Assembly (NCBI GenBank): GCA_013151865.1
Contig: JAADHN010000085.1
Coordinates: forward strand, 1-40,032
Direction of reading: 5' to 3'
Source of the DNA: Kiritimatiellota bacterium
GTDB lineage: Bacteria > Verrucomicrobiota > Lentisphaeria > Oligosphaerales > JAADHN01
Length of the DNA: 40,032 bases
Both the position numbers and the translations under genes were made by a program. The notes beneath the pieces are model-generated. The model did no database searches. It was not told the origin of the DNA and was given only the letters and a program-made list of their open reading frames with translations. Below, one piece after another: positions 8,593-17,199 of the stretch (position 1 is its first letter; every line of letters begins with the position of its first letter).

Positions 8593-9309
8593 TCAATCCG
8601 CGTCCGGTGTCTCGGCGAGCCTGTAGCCTATGCCCCAGACGGTTACGAGTTGCTTACCTGCCGGACCGAGTTTCCGGCGGATGGTGCGGATGTGGGCGTC
8701 TATGGTGCGCTCCTGAACGGAACCCCCGGCGCCCAAAGCATCCGTGCAAAGCTGTTGCCGGGTGAACACGCGCCCGGGCCGACGGACAAAAAAGGCCAGC
8801 AAATCGAATTCCGTGCGAGTTAGGGGCACCGGGCTCCCGTGGGCAAGGGTTTCTCGTGTCTCGGGATCCATCGAAATGCTCCCGGCCCGCAACGGCGCGG
8901 CATCGCCCGAAACCGCGTCACCGGTGGTGGAACGCCGCGCAAGCGCCCGGTCGACCCGGGCAAGCAATTCGCGCGTACGAAACGGCTTGGTCACGTAATC
9001 GTCCGCCCCGGAATTCAGCGCAGCCACCACGGTTTCTTCATCGCCCAGGGCACTAACCACGATGACCGGCGCGGCCAACGGCGACGGGCCGGACTTCAAC
9101 TCCTCGAGCAGTTCGAGGCCAGAAACGTCCGGAAGGCGTAAATCGAGCAAGACCAAGTCGGGGACGTCGCTCCCGAGCCGGTCCCGGGCCGCGCGACCGG
9201 TCCCCGCCGTCCATACCTTGCAGCCATGCCGCTCCAGATTGTACGACAGGACTCGGGCCATGTCCGGCTCGTCTTCGATGACCAGCACTCTTGCGTTGGA
9301 CTTCGCCAT
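8593..9309 (-). CDS. OmpR/PhoB-family response regulator
   Basis: This 238-residue regulator has a receiver domain with acidic pocket E12-D13, phosphoacceptor D56 in VLLDLRLPD, and K108 in VTKPF. A winged-helix DNA-binding domain follows, with LTRTEFDLLAFFVRRPGRV and the usual ERTIDAHIRTIRRKLG recognition helix. The start at 9309 has a GGCGGAAG-like site. An upstream Met eight codons earlier and a longer frame to 9477 also exist but add only non-conserved residues. It is transcribed toward the histidine kinase and sulfatase genes and is probably the partner of that kinase. Target genes are not evident from sequence; the downstream sulfatase is the most obvious candidate. Confidence 0.93.
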   Translation of the reverse strand: MAKSNARVLVIEDEPDMARVLSYNLERHGCKVWTAGTGRAARDRLGSDVPDLVLLDLRLPDVSGLELLEELKSGPSPLAAPVIVVSALGDEETVVAALNSGADDYVTKPFRTRELLARVDRALARRSTTGDAVSGDAAPLRAGSISMDPETRETLAHGSPVPLTRTEFDLLAFFVRRPGRVFTRQQLCTDALGAGGSVQERTIDAHIRTIRRKLGPAGKQLVTVWGIGYRLAETPDAD

Positions 9310-9546
9310 CCGGACTTCCGCCTTTTTCCGCATCCCGCACCGGGGAGACCGGGTCCCGGTCCATGCGATGCCGTGGAACGGGAAGCCGACCTGCAAATGA
9401 ATTGCCCGTACTGTACCACCTGCCTGCGGGTTTTGACAGGTTCGCCGTGTGCCGGCCGTCAAGACGCGTGGCGGCACGACCGCAGACCGGGAATCCCGCC
9501 GCTCTTCCCGCGCCCGGACAGTCGGCGAAAAAAGACTTTCTCCTGC
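9310..9546. other. Divergent promoter region between regulator and secreted protein
   Basis: There is no gene here that I can support. On the minus strand an extended -10-like TGGTACAGT lies near 9407-9415 and could serve the response regulator, but its -35 is weak. On the plus strand the region leads into the strong promoter at 9547-9574. Confidence 0.3.
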
Positions 9547-9574
9547 TTGACAAACCTACCCGCTTGCCTATAGA
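9547..9574 (+). promoter_or_regulatory. Sigma-70 promoter of the secreted CARDB protein gene
   Basis: TTGACA (9547-9552), a 16-bp spacer and TATAGA (9569-9574) form a near-consensus promoter facing the secreted-protein gene. The predicted start near 9581 gives a leader of about 180 nt, which contains the hairpin at 9606-9656. Confidence 0.65.
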
Positions 9575-9605
9575 TTAAGAAGGCACCGAAGACGTGTGTC
9601 GTACG

Positions 9606-9656
9606 GGAGGCGTCTTGAAATGGGAAGACCGTGCGACTCGGGACGGTCTCGCCTCT
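9606..9656 (+). promoter_or_regulatory. Structured 5' leader hairpin
   Basis: Two adjacent perfect stems can stack. The outer stem pairs GAGGCG (9607-9612) with CGCCTC (9650-9655). The inner stem pairs AGACCGT (9626-9632) with ACGGTCT (9643-9649) around a 10-nt loop, with a 13-nt bulge on the 5' side. The element sits between the predicted promoter and the start codon at 9762. I do not recognise a known riboswitch class. Confidence 0.45.
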
Positions 9657-9761
9657 ACCTCATTGCGTGCGAGCAGCCTCGGACGACGATGCCCGCCCGT
9701 TTGAGTGCCGTTGGATGTCGGCCTTATGGGGGAATGCCTGAAACAAGGGAGTTCGGGAGAA

Positions 9762-11297
9762 ATGAAGAGCAGAATCAACGATTGCAGAAGCGCGTACGTT
9801 TCCAGAAGGGCCAAGTTTGCGAGCGTTATGCTGGCGCTCGTCGGTCTTTGCGCACTGCCGGCGGCCCGGGGCGCTTTTCTTTCGATCCAGGGGCATCCGC
9901 TCGAAATACGGGCGGACGAGTTCGGCACAATGGGAGTGCTTCGATGGCAGAACGGCGCATTGGTACGGCAGTACTACAGCATCTACGCCAAAGGTTCGGC
10001 TTTGTTCCTGAACGGCGCCGACACCGCTTCCCGCTATGGCGGTGGGGAGAGCACGTTCGAAATGTGGACCAACGCCAACAATCATTTCGTCCCTGTGAGT
10101 CATCAGAAACTGGATGACTGGACCATTCAAACCGTATTCGACGCCGACGCGACCGGGGTCCGCATCACTCAGACCATATCGTATGTCGAAGGCAGTCTCT
10201 ATTACACCATCACATGGGAGATCGCCAACAACGGCACGACCACCTTCAACGACGTTCGCTTCATCCACGGGGGAGACACGTATTTCGCCGGCGACGACGA
10301 CTCCCAGGGGCACTGGGACCCGACGCTGAGAATGGTCTACCTGACCAATCCGGACCCGGAGATCACCGGGATCATGGGCTTCTACGGGGCCCTCGATTCA
10401 CCGGCCGACCATTATAACGAAAGTTATTACGGGACCAACGAGGATGTTGCCCTTGCCGGTCAATTGCCCGACTCGGTGGATCCCTCTTATCACGATGCAG
10501 GCTACGCCCTTCAATGGAACCGGGCATCTCTCGCCCCCGGCGACACTTGGACCATCACCGCGTTCGAGAAATGGACCGAAGCCGGCTTTGTCCAGGTACT
10601 GGCCCCGCCCGACCAACCGGTTTCGTCAGGCACGACCGTCGATTATTTGTTCACGATCCAGAATTTTCAGAGTGTGGAGGACACGTTCAACCTGACCGCC
10701 GCCTCGTCCAACGGCTGGGACGTCGCCTTCGCCCCGCTCGTGCGCGATGCGACCGACACCGTGACGGTCGGCCCCGGAGCTGCCCAGAAGGTCGTCGTGC
10801 AGGTCACGGTCCCCGACGGGACCCCTCCCGGGACGCAGGATGTGCTGACCGTTACCGCAACCTCCCAAAACGATCCCACGATTTTCAATCAGGACAGCGT
10901 AACCAGCACGGTGACCACCACGCTCCCCGACCTTGTCGTGGCCAAACTCGACCGGCACCGCCTGCTTTCCACCCGTCGCCTGCTCCGTTCCGGACTCGTG
11001 CTGCTGAAGTACCGGGTCGTGAATCAGGGCGGCGCGGCCGCGCCCCGGAGCGTCCTTCGACTTTATCTCTCCCAGGACCAAACGCTCGATGCGACCGACC
11101 GGCCGGTCACCCGGCGCCTGGTTCCCGGCTTGCCACCCGGCGAGTCGACCCCGGAAAGGCTGATTCATTTCCGTCTCCGCCGACGACGAGCCGCGGCCCG
11201 AAACTACTATATCATCGGCAAAATCGATCCGGCCAACGTGATCGAGGAAGAGAACGAGGACAACAATACCGCCGAGGTCCGTTTCCGGACCCCGTAG
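9762..11297 (+). CDS. Secreted NPCBM-associated/CARDB domain protein
   Basis: This protein has 511 residues from the ATG at 9762, which follows GGGAG-type sites. A signal peptide is visible, with a basic start, a hydrophobic core ending VGLCALPAARGA, and likely cleavage near residue 37. Residues ~40-270 are a Trp/Tyr/Asp-rich beta domain that I cannot name. Next comes an immunoglobulin-like repeat of the alpha-galactosidase-associated type (starting PPDQPVSSGTTVDYLFTI), then a C-terminal CARDB adhesion domain with the signature IDPANVIEEENEDNNTAEV. CARDB domains are calcium-dependent-looking adhesion modules of extracellular proteins, so a surface or matrix role is likely. It has its own promoter and leader and is not linked to the downstream receiver gene, from which it is separated by 528 bp and a strong hairpin. 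Confidence 0.8.
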   Translation: MKSRINDCRSAYVSRRAKFASVMLALVGLCALPAARGAFLSIQGHPLEIRADEFGTMGVLRWQNGALVRQYYSIYAKGSALFLNGADTASRYGGGESTFEMWTNANNHFVPVSHQKLDDWTIQTVFDADATGVRITQTISYVEGSLYYTITWEIANNGTTTFNDVRFIHGGDTYFAGDDDSQGHWDPTLRMVYLTNPDPEITGIMGFYGALDSPADHYNESYYGTNEDVALAGQLPDSVDPSYHDAGYALQWNRASLAPGDTWTITAFEKWTEAGFVQVLAPPDQPVSSGTTVDYLFTIQNFQSVEDTFNLTAASSNGWDVAFAPLVRDATDTVTVGPGAAQKVVVQVTVPDGTPPGTQDVLTVTATSQNDPTIFNQDSVTSTVTTTLPDLVVAKLDRHRLLSTRRLLRSGLVLLKYRVVNQGGAAAPRSVLRLYLSQDQTLDATDRPVTRRLVPGLPPGESTPERLIHFRLRRRRAAARNYYIIGKIDPANVIEEENEDNNTAEVRFRTP

Positions 11298-11326
11298 CGG
11301 CCGCTCCCGTTTGTCCGAAATCGCAA

Positions 11327-11358
11327 CCCCGCGTGCCGCCCGTCGCCGGCACGCGGGG
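11327..11358 (+). terminator. GC-rich hairpin after the CARDB gene
   Basis: CCCCGCGTGCC (11327-11337) and GGCACGCGGGG (11348-11358) form a perfect 11-bp stem around a 10-base loop, 29 bp after the stop codon. The tail (GATTCTCT) is only partly T-rich, so termination is plausible but not certain. Confidence 0.5.
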
Positions 11359-11704
11359 GATTCTCTGCCGACCCGAGTGCCCCGCTTATCTCCCGACCCC
11401 GTCGGGCCGTCCCCCGTTCTCTCCGCCGGGCCGCCGCGCCCGTGAAATCCCGAAAACACCCCCTGCTCCGGCCGTGCCCGGCCGGACGGAACGCGGGCGA
11501 CAACCAACCTGAATAACCCATGAGCCATCTGCGGCGGCACGTCTCACACGCCCCCAAAAACACTGCCGTCGCTCACCGACCGAGGTGGTGTTTCAACACA
11601 GCCGCGTTCAACGTTCGACGCAGTGAACTGAATCCGTATAAGCTGTGCCCTCTCGCGACGAAGTTCGGAAATCAATCAGGCCAAGAGACGTTTTGGGCGT
11701 GTAT

Positions 11705-11732
11705 TGATTTTTCCACAATCGGCAGTACTCTG
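11705..11732 (+). promoter_or_regulatory. Weak sigma-70-like promoter for the receiver gene
   Basis: TTGATT, a 16-bp spacer and TACTCT lie about 95 bp before the receiver ATG. The match is partial, but the local sequence is more AT-rich than its surroundings. Confidence 0.3.
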
Positions 11733-11825
11733 CAAACCGTGATCCACCCCCGGATAATTGCCGACGGCAGAAACGCCCGCCGAACGCCTGCCGTCTTGAA
11801 CACCCCAACCAGGAGCATCGCAAAA

Positions 11826-12233
11826 ATGCCCCGCCGGGTTCTGGTCGTCGAGGACAACCTGGTCAATCGCAAGCTAATGGAAGTGCTTCTCAAGGCCGGC
11901 GGTTACGAGGTCGTCACCGCGACGAACGGCGTGGAGGGCCTGGAAAAAGCCATTGGCGAACCCTTCGACGCTATCCTCATGGATGTTCAAATGCCCGTGA
12001 TGGACGGTGTGACCGCGGCCCTGAAAATCCGGGAGTGGGAGGCCAAGCTGCCGCCACCGGGACGGCACGTTCCCATCATTGCCGTCACGGCCCACGTCAT
12101 GAAATGGAACCGGGACCAGTGCATTCGGGCCGGCATGGACGATTTCCTCGCCAAACCGATTACAAAGAAGAGCGCACTGCACATCCTCCGGAAATGGACC
12201 GATCCGACGGTCCCGAGCCAAACACTTGATTGA
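11826..12233 (+). CDS. Single-domain CheY-like receiver
   Basis: This 135-residue protein is a lone receiver domain: acidic residues E9-D10, phosphoacceptor D53 in ILMDVQMPVMDG, and K110 in DDFLAKPI. The spacing and the DVQMPVMDG sequence resemble receivers split from hybrid kinases. No output domain follows, so it would act by protein contact or phosphorelay. The start is the ATG just before the first strand (PRRVLVVEDN); upstream codons in the frame encode nothing recognisable. Its likely kinase is not adjacent, and the PhoR-like kinase in this window already has a partner. The lnt gene begins downstream on the same strand. Confidence 0.9.
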   Translation: MPRRVLVVEDNLVNRKLMEVLLKAGGYEVVTATNGVEGLEKAIGEPFDAILMDVQMPVMDGVTAALKIREWEAKLPPPGRHVPIIAVTAHVMKWNRDQCIRAGMDDFLAKPITKKSALHILRKWTDPTVPSQTLD

Positions 12234-12374
12234 ACATCCCGCACCCTGATGTCGATGACGCCGGCCCGACCCGTCGCAAAAGTTCGGCACTGCGCGCAAT
12301 CCTCTTGGGCTTCGTCCGTTTTGCGTCAATCGATGCGTGCTCTTCTCGTGCGCCCCTGGGAAGGATCTCCCGCC

Positions 12375-14144
12375 GTGACGGAAACCGATGCTCCCCGTGG
12401 AATCCGCGCACCGGCCGCGACAGACTTGCGCCGCTTGGTTGCACGTCCCCATCGGGTTGCCGCGGCAGCAATCGCGGGACTCTCCGGCGTATTGCTCAGC
12501 ACGGCATTCCCCCCCCTCGATCTCGGCCCCATCGCCTGGGTGGCGCTGGCGCCGTTTCTCCTCCTGCCTCCCCCGCGGCGAACGGCGACCCAGGCTGTGC
12601 GTGGGTTCACACTGGGTGCGGCCCATTTCCTGACGTGCCTCTTCTGGTTGACGACGGTCACCTGGACCGGGTGGCTCCTCCTGGCTCTGACCTGCGGACT
12701 CTTTCCCATGTTTTGGGCTGTCCTCTGCCTGCCCCTGTTTCGAGCGATGCACGGCCGCCCCCCCTTTCCCGGCACGGGACGGACGCACCCCCCTAACGGG
12801 GCCGTCAGGACCGGCGCCGTCCTACTCAGCGCCGCCGTCTGGTGTGCTCTCGAGTGGTTGCGGTCAACGCTGTTCACAGGCTTCCCCTGGAACTTGCTCG
12901 GCGGCAGCCAGTGGCACAGCCCGCTCTTGCTCGCCACAACAACGGTCACAGGCGTTTACGGTCTGAGCTTCGTCTTGATCGCCGCAAACACGGCGGTCGC
13001 GGCCGGACTGCGGCGCTGGACCCTCGGATTCCTCCGCGGCGGCCTCCGGGGCATCCCTTGGGAATCGCTCGCGGCCACGGCAACCTGTGCGGCGGCACTT
13101 TGGGCGGGATTGACCGCGCCGCGCCTCGGGGCGCCTCGGGGCGCCCTCCGCATCGCCGCGGTCCAAGGCTGTCTGCCACAGGCACGACAGTGGACCCCGG
13201 AACAGCTTGCGCAGGCCCTCAAGGTGTACGACCGACTCAGTCGCACGGCGGCACGCCTACCGGACCGGCCCGACTTGATTGTCTGGCCCGAGACCGCCGT
13301 CCCGGCCCCGCTGCGTTGGGAGGAAAGCTATGCAAACATGTTTCGAAAACTGCTTGCCGACTGTTCCACTTGGTTCCTTATCGGGACTATCGACTACCGT
13401 TTCCCAACCGGAACCAAACCCGAGGCCGAGGCGGAGCCGAATGTTTTCAACAGCGCCTTTCTCTTCGATCCGCGGGGACAACTGCGGGACAGCTACGACA
13501 AGACGCATCCAGTCCCGTTCGGGGAATACACGCCGTTCGAAAAGTATTTGCCATGGCTGGAACGCTGGATCGGCATGGGCCGCAGCCTCACTGCCGGCGT
13601 CGAGTACACCGTGCTCCGACTGCCCAAAAACGTCCGGGCAGGGGTGAACATCTGCTACGAAGACGTCTTTCCCCGAATCAGTCGCGAGTTCGTCCGACGC
13701 GGTGCGAATCTGCTGGTGACGCTGACCAACGACGCCTGGTACGCGGAGAGTGCAGGTTCCGCGCAACACCTGAGCCATGCCGTGCTGCGGGCGGCGGAAA
13801 ACCGGAGGCCGCTGTTGCGCTCCGGAAACAACAGCGACACCTGCCTGATCCTTCCCGACGGCAGGATCACCGCCCTGCTCCGCGACCCCGTGACCGGCGA
13901 CCGATTCCTGCGAGGCGTCCAAACAATCGAGGTCCCCGTTTGGCAGGACCCTCCCCTGACATTCTACGCCCGGCACGGCGACTGGTTCGCCCGCCTCTGC
14001 ACGCTGACAGCCGGATTGTGGGGCCTTGCCTTGGCCGTGCATGGACTGCGTCGACGCGCCTTGCTCCGCACGCGAGTCCTGGGAGCTGAAGCACCCCGTG
14101 CAATGCCGGAGGACGTCCCCGCGGACAGACGGAAAGATCACTGA
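12375..14144 (+). CDS. lnt: Apolipoprotein N-acyltransferase
   Basis: This enzyme adds the third acyl chain to the N-terminal Cys of lipoproteins at the inner membrane. The N-terminal half has several hydrophobic segments. The C-terminal half is the nitrilase-like domain with the catalytic triad E306 (VWPETAVP), K376 (YDKTHPVPFGEY) and C427 (NICYEDVFP), followed by LLVTLTNDAWY and a final membrane segment. From GTG 12375, which has a GGAAGGA site 9 bases upstream, it has 589 residues, slightly long for the family. The frame is open from an ATG at 12249 that lacks a ribosome-binding site. The stop overlaps the convergent PqqD-like gene by 7 bp. Its presence implies a two-membrane envelope with triacylated lipoproteins. 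Confidence 0.93.
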   Translation: MTETDAPRGIRAPAATDLRRLVARPHRVAAAAIAGLSGVLLSTAFPPLDLGPIAWVALAPFLLLPPPRRTATQAVRGFTLGAAHFLTCLFWLTTVTWTGWLLLALTCGLFPMFWAVLCLPLFRAMHGRPPFPGTGRTHPPNGAVRTGAVLLSAAVWCALEWLRSTLFTGFPWNLLGGSQWHSPLLLATTTVTGVYGLSFVLIAANTAVAAGLRRWTLGFLRGGLRGIPWESLAATATCAAALWAGLTAPRLGAPRGALRIAAVQGCLPQARQWTPEQLAQALKVYDRLSRTAARLPDRPDLIVWPETAVPAPLRWEESYANMFRKLLADCSTWFLIGTIDYRFPTGTKPEAEAEPNVFNSAFLFDPRGQLRDSYDKTHPVPFGEYTPFEKYLPWLERWIGMGRSLTAGVEYTVLRLPKNVRAGVNICYEDVFPRISREFVRRGANLLVTLTNDAWYAESAGSAQHLSHAVLRAAENRRPLLRSGNNSDTCLILPDGRITALLRDPVTGDRFLRGVQTIEVPVWQDPPLTFYARHGDWFARLCTLTAGLWGLALAVHGLRRRALLRTRVLGAEAPRAMPEDVPADRRKDH

Positions 14145-14566
14145 GCATCGGGTTGGCCGCCGCCGGTCCGGCGTTGCGGGTCGCGCCGGGAACCGTCAGG
14201 GATTTCCATGGAGATCAAGCCCCGAGTCATCAGGGACTTCAAAAACTCCACGACCGCCACTTCCGCCTCGCGGCGGTTGACGTCGAACTTGTCGGAAAAC
14301 GCCCGAACGAGTTCCCGGACCGTCCGGCGTCCGTCAATCCACTGCCAGACTTGGGCGCCGATCTCGTCGAGTTCGATGCGCCGTTCGCGCACGACCGGGG
14401 CCAGGCGCTCCAGCCACTTCGAACGGAACGGGGGCCTCTTGACGACCAGCAGAAGCGCTTCCCCACCGTCGGCGGGGAACATGCTTACGCCGGGCCGGCG
14501 CACCGGGAGTGCGGAGAACGCTTGGCCACGGCTGAGCTTCGGGGCCTTCGAACCGAACAGCGGCAC
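14138..14566 (-). CDS. PqqD-like protein of an ABC transporter operon
   Basis: This 142-residue protein starts at a GTG (14566) with a strong GGAAAGGA site 8 bases upstream, 25 bp after the ABC ATPase stop; the longer frame to 14683 would overlap that gene. The core reads like a PqqD fold: a beta-rich start ([13 protein letters not shown]), then [17 protein letters not shown], then helices with TVRELVRAF and a C-terminal [12 protein letters not shown]. PqqD-type domains bind leader peptides of RiPPs in many pathways. No pqqA, C or E gene is present, so PQQ synthesis is not implied. It has Arg-rich tails at both ends. Its place at the end of an ABC-FtsX-ABC operon suggests a role tied to that exporter, perhaps substrate recognition; this is inference. 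Confidence 0.72.
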   Translation of the reverse strand: MPLFGSKAPKLSRGQAFSALPVRRPGVSMFPADGGEALLLVVKRPPFRSKWLERLAPVVRERRIELDEIGAQVWQWIDGRRTVRELVRAFSDKFDVNRREAEVAVVEFLKSLMTRGLISMEIPDGSRRDPQRRTGGGQPDAQ

Positions 14567-14591
14567 CTTTGCAGTCCTTTCCGAACGCGGG

Positions 14592-15401
14592 TCATTCCTC
14601 GCTGTCGTCAATCGTCCCGACGGAAATTCGCAGTTCCTCGCGCCGCTCGATCCGCTCGACCTTGCCATCGCGAATCCAAACAACGCGGTCGGATACGTCC
14701 AGCATCTTCATGTCATGCGTGGCCGAGATGATTGTCACGCCCATACGACTCTTCAAATCGAGCAGCAACTCGATGATCTCGCGCCCCGTCTTCAAGTCGA
14801 GGTTCCCGGTCGGTTCGTCCGCAAGAACAATGGCCGGGTCGTTCGCAATGGCCCGGGCCACGGCCACACGCTGTTGCTGTCCGCCCGACATCTGGAACGG
14901 ACGGTGAAAAACCCGGTCGCCCAATCCCACCATGGCCAGGATTTCGGCCCCCTTCTCGCGCGCATCGTCCGGATGCATCCCCGCAAACAACATGGGCATC
15001 GTGACATTCTCGAGAGCGGTCAGCACCGGCAGCAGATTGAACGATTGGAAGATATACCCGATCTTTCGGCAGCGCAGCCAAGCCAACTCGTAGCTGTCGA
15101 GCTGGGCCACGTCCACCTCGTCGATGAAGACCATGCCGGCGCTGGGAACATCCAATCCGCCGATCATGTTGAACAATGTGGACTTCCCCGAACCGGAAGG
15201 ACCCATGATCGAAAGATACTCGCCCCGGTGGATGCTCAGATCCACGCCCTGCAGTGCGTGAGTGACGCTGCCGCCCATCACGTATTCCTTGGTCACCCCG
15301 ATGGTGCGGACCACCACGTCGCGCGTCAGTCGCCCGCTGTCCGCCGGGGCGGCGGCGGCCGCTTGTGTCGGACACGCCCGATCTGCCGCAACTTCAGCCA
15401 T
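14592..15401 (-). CDS. ABC transporter ATPase, MacB/LolD type (second copy)
   Basis: This 269-residue ATPase of the MacB/LolD subfamily has Walker [10 protein letters not shown], a Q loop in [11 protein letters not shown], the signature [14 protein letters not shown], Walker B IVLADEP and the H loop ISATHD. It would drive an FtsX-type permease that moves lipids, lipoproteins or peptides out of the inner membrane or acts mechanically. I start at the Met at 15401, whose N-terminal ~30 residues are Ala-rich; the frame extends further but overlaps the permease gene. It lies 128 bp after the permease stop. It closely resembles the ATPase encoded at 16237-16998 (shared [16 protein letters not shown]), so the two look like paralogs serving one permease. 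Confidence 0.9.
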   Translation of the reverse strand: MAEVAADRACPTQAAAAAPADSGRLTRDVVVRTIGVTKEYVMGGSVTHALQGVDLSIHRGEYLSIMGPSGSGKSTLFNMIGGLDVPSAGMVFIDEVDVAQLDSYELAWLRCRKIGYIFQSFNLLPVLTALENVTMPMLFAGMHPDDAREKGAEILAMVGLGDRVFHRPFQMSGGQQQRVAVARAIANDPAIVLADEPTGNLDLKTGREIIELLLDLKSRMGVTIISATHDMKMLDVSDRVVWIRDGKVERIERREELRISVGTIDDSEE

Positions 15402-15529
15402 CAGCGGGTTCCCTATGTTCTGCCCCGGACGCCGCGGCCCGGCCCCCGGGCATCTATGGCGTCCCGCATTTCTCTGCGCCCGCATCCGCTCGACCGGGTC
15501 CACTCCGGTCGGTTCCATGTGAGGCGGGA

Positions 15530-16240
15530 CTACTCTTCCACTCGCAACGCCTCGACCGGCTGCATCCGGGCAGCCTTCCAGGCCGGCCCCACGGCCCCCA
15601 CCACCGAGAGAACGGTCCCGGCAACAGTTCCCCACAGCAGGACACGGACCTCCTGGGCCCAAGGGAAGAACTGCACCGTGTACCGCCCGTACTGAATGCC
15701 CGCAACCGCACCGGCCACCAACAATCCGACAAACTGCCCGATCACGGTACCCACGAGTCCCAAAAAGAGAGATTCCAACAAGAACAGATGCACCACCAAG
15801 CCGTCGGTGGCGCCCAGACATTTCATGGTCCCGATTTCCCGAAACCGCTCGGCCACCGACATGAGCATGGCATTGGCGATCCCCACTGTGCAGGTCAACA
15901 AGGCCATGACGATCAACCAGCGGTCGCGGGGATTGCCGGCCAATGTCGCTTCAATGTTCACACCTGCATCGTAGAGAAGAATGTTGATCGCGTCGTCCCG
16001 CTGCGCCGCCAACTGAGAATTCACCGCATTGATCGTTCCCATGTAGACCAAAAAAGCGATGGCCAGAACGATGGAGGTCATGGTCACCGACGACCGGGCA
16101 ATCCGCACCCGCAGACTCCCGGCCGCAATCGCCGTTTTGGTCGACAGCGGCAAGTGCGCGGCGCCCGAACTCAGCTCCTCGAGCAGGCGGGCGGCGTCTT
16201 CCCCAAGGTCCGCCCGCACATTGTCCGCCACCATGTTCAT
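15530..16240 (-). CDS. Short FtsX-family ABC permease
   Basis: This 236-residue permease has about four membrane segments: one near residues 55-72, two near 105-125 and 143-170, and one near 200-220. The conserved FtsX/MacB cytoplasmic loop ERFREIGTMKCLGA and the C-terminal KAARMQPVEALR are present. Its periplasmic loop is only ~35 residues, so it lacks the large MacB domain and is much shorter than MacB or LolC/E (~400). Its start overlaps the upstream ATPase stop by 4 bp (ATGA), implying translational coupling. The substrate is unknown. With one permease and two ATPases it may form a homodimeric permease with a heterodimeric motor. Confidence 0.87.
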   Translation of the reverse strand: MNMVADNVRADLGEDAARLLEELSSGAAHLPLSTKTAIAAGSLRVRIARSSVTMTSIVLAIAFLVYMGTINAVNSQLAAQRDDAINILLYDAGVNIEATLAGNPRDRWLIVMALLTCTVGIANAMLMSVAERFREIGTMKCLGATDGLVVHLFLLESLFLGLVGTVIGQFVGLLVAGAVAGIQYGRYTVQFFPWAQEVRVLLWGTVAGTVLSVVGAVGPAWKAARMQPVEALRVEE

Positions 16241-16998
16241 TCGATCGTCCCCACCTCGATTTTGATGTCCTTGCGTTCCTCGACGCGCTCAATCTCTCCG
16301 CTCCGCACCCAGACAATCCGGTCGGACACCGATAGCATCTTGTGGTCGTGGGTGGCGGATATGATGGTCACGCCCCGCTCGCGGCTGAGCGATGCCAGCT
16401 TCTCGATGATCTCCTGCCCCGTGTGAAGGTCGAGGTTGGCGGTGGGTTCGTCCGCCAGGATGATCGACGGATCGTTGGCCAGGGCCCGGGCAATGGCCAC
16501 GCGCTGCTGCTGCCCGCCGGACAACTGGTCCGGACGGTGGTGCAGGCGGTCGCCCAGCCCGACCTCAGAGAGGAGGGAAGCGGCCTTTTTCGCGGCCTCG
16601 GACGGCGGCGTCCCCAGAAACAGCATGGGCAGCATTACATTCTGCAACGCCGTCTGAACCGGGATCAAATTGTAGCTCTGGAACACGTAGCCGATCTTGA
16701 GGCAACGGAATCGGGCAAGTTGGACCTGGCTGAGGGTCTTAAGATCGATCCCGTGCACACGAACCGAACCCGCTGTCGGCACGTCCAAGCCGCCGACCAT
16801 GTTGAAGAACGTCGACTTTCCGGAGCCGGACGGCCCCATGATGGAAAGGTACTCGCCCGTGAACACGTCCAAAGACACGTTGCGCAAGGCCTCCACAGTC
16901 TCCCCGCCCAGTCGGAAGACTTTACGGAGCCCCCTGGCCTCGATGATCACGTTCGATCTCGGCGGCCCCGGGGCGGCAGTCTCGATTGCATCCATCAT
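16237..16998 (-). CDS. ABC transporter ATPase, MacB/LolD type (first copy)
   Basis: This 253-residue ATPase has Walker [21 protein letters not shown], the signature [14 protein letters not shown], Walker B IILADEP and [11 protein letters not shown]. It is coupled by an ATGA overlap to the FtsX permease and pairs with the second ATPase downstream. I start at the double Met (16998); the frame runs back to 17193 but without domain content. No strong ribosome-binding site is seen. It lies 201 bp after the HgcAB-like gene on the same strand, with no clear terminator between them, so read-through from the arsR promoter is possible. Confidence 0.9.
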   Translation of the reverse strand: MMDAIETAAPGPPRSNVIIEARGLRKVFRLGGETVEALRNVSLDVFTGEYLSIMGPSGSGKSTFFNMVGGLDVPTAGSVRVHGIDLKTLSQVQLARFRCLKIGYVFQSYNLIPVQTALQNVMLPMLFLGTPPSEAAKKAASLLSEVGLGDRLHHRPDQLSGGQQQRVAIARALANDPSIILADEPTANLDLHTGQEIIEKLASLSRERGVTIISATHDHKMLSVSDRIVWVRSGEIERVEERKDIKIEVGTIE

Positions 16999-17199
16999 GA
17001 GAGAGACGGTCCGAAAATACGCCTTGCGAAAACTCGCGACACGTGCGGATTCGTCCCCCGCAAACCGACCCGACACGTCTGTGCAACGGGTCTTGGCGTG
17101 TTTCGCGACCGGGTTCGGCGCGGGGCCGGAGAAAACGGGCAACATACAGGTCGAACGCCCGTCCGACAAGGCTCCGCGGCGGCCCCAAACCAACCCCTG

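Larger units (their letters stand above)
11298..11825. other. Intergenic region after the CARDB gene
   Basis: I see no gene in these 528 bases. The first part holds the strong hairpin at 11327-11358. A weak promoter-like pair, TTGATT (11705-11710), 16 bp, TACTCT (11727-11732), points to the receiver gene. The long frame that reaches back to 11520 from the receiver has no domain and is rejected. Confidence 0.4.

Noticed and set aside
14138-14566. PQQ biosynthesis
   Set aside because: A PqqD-like fold alone is not evidence; no pqqA, pqqC or pqqE gene is in the window.
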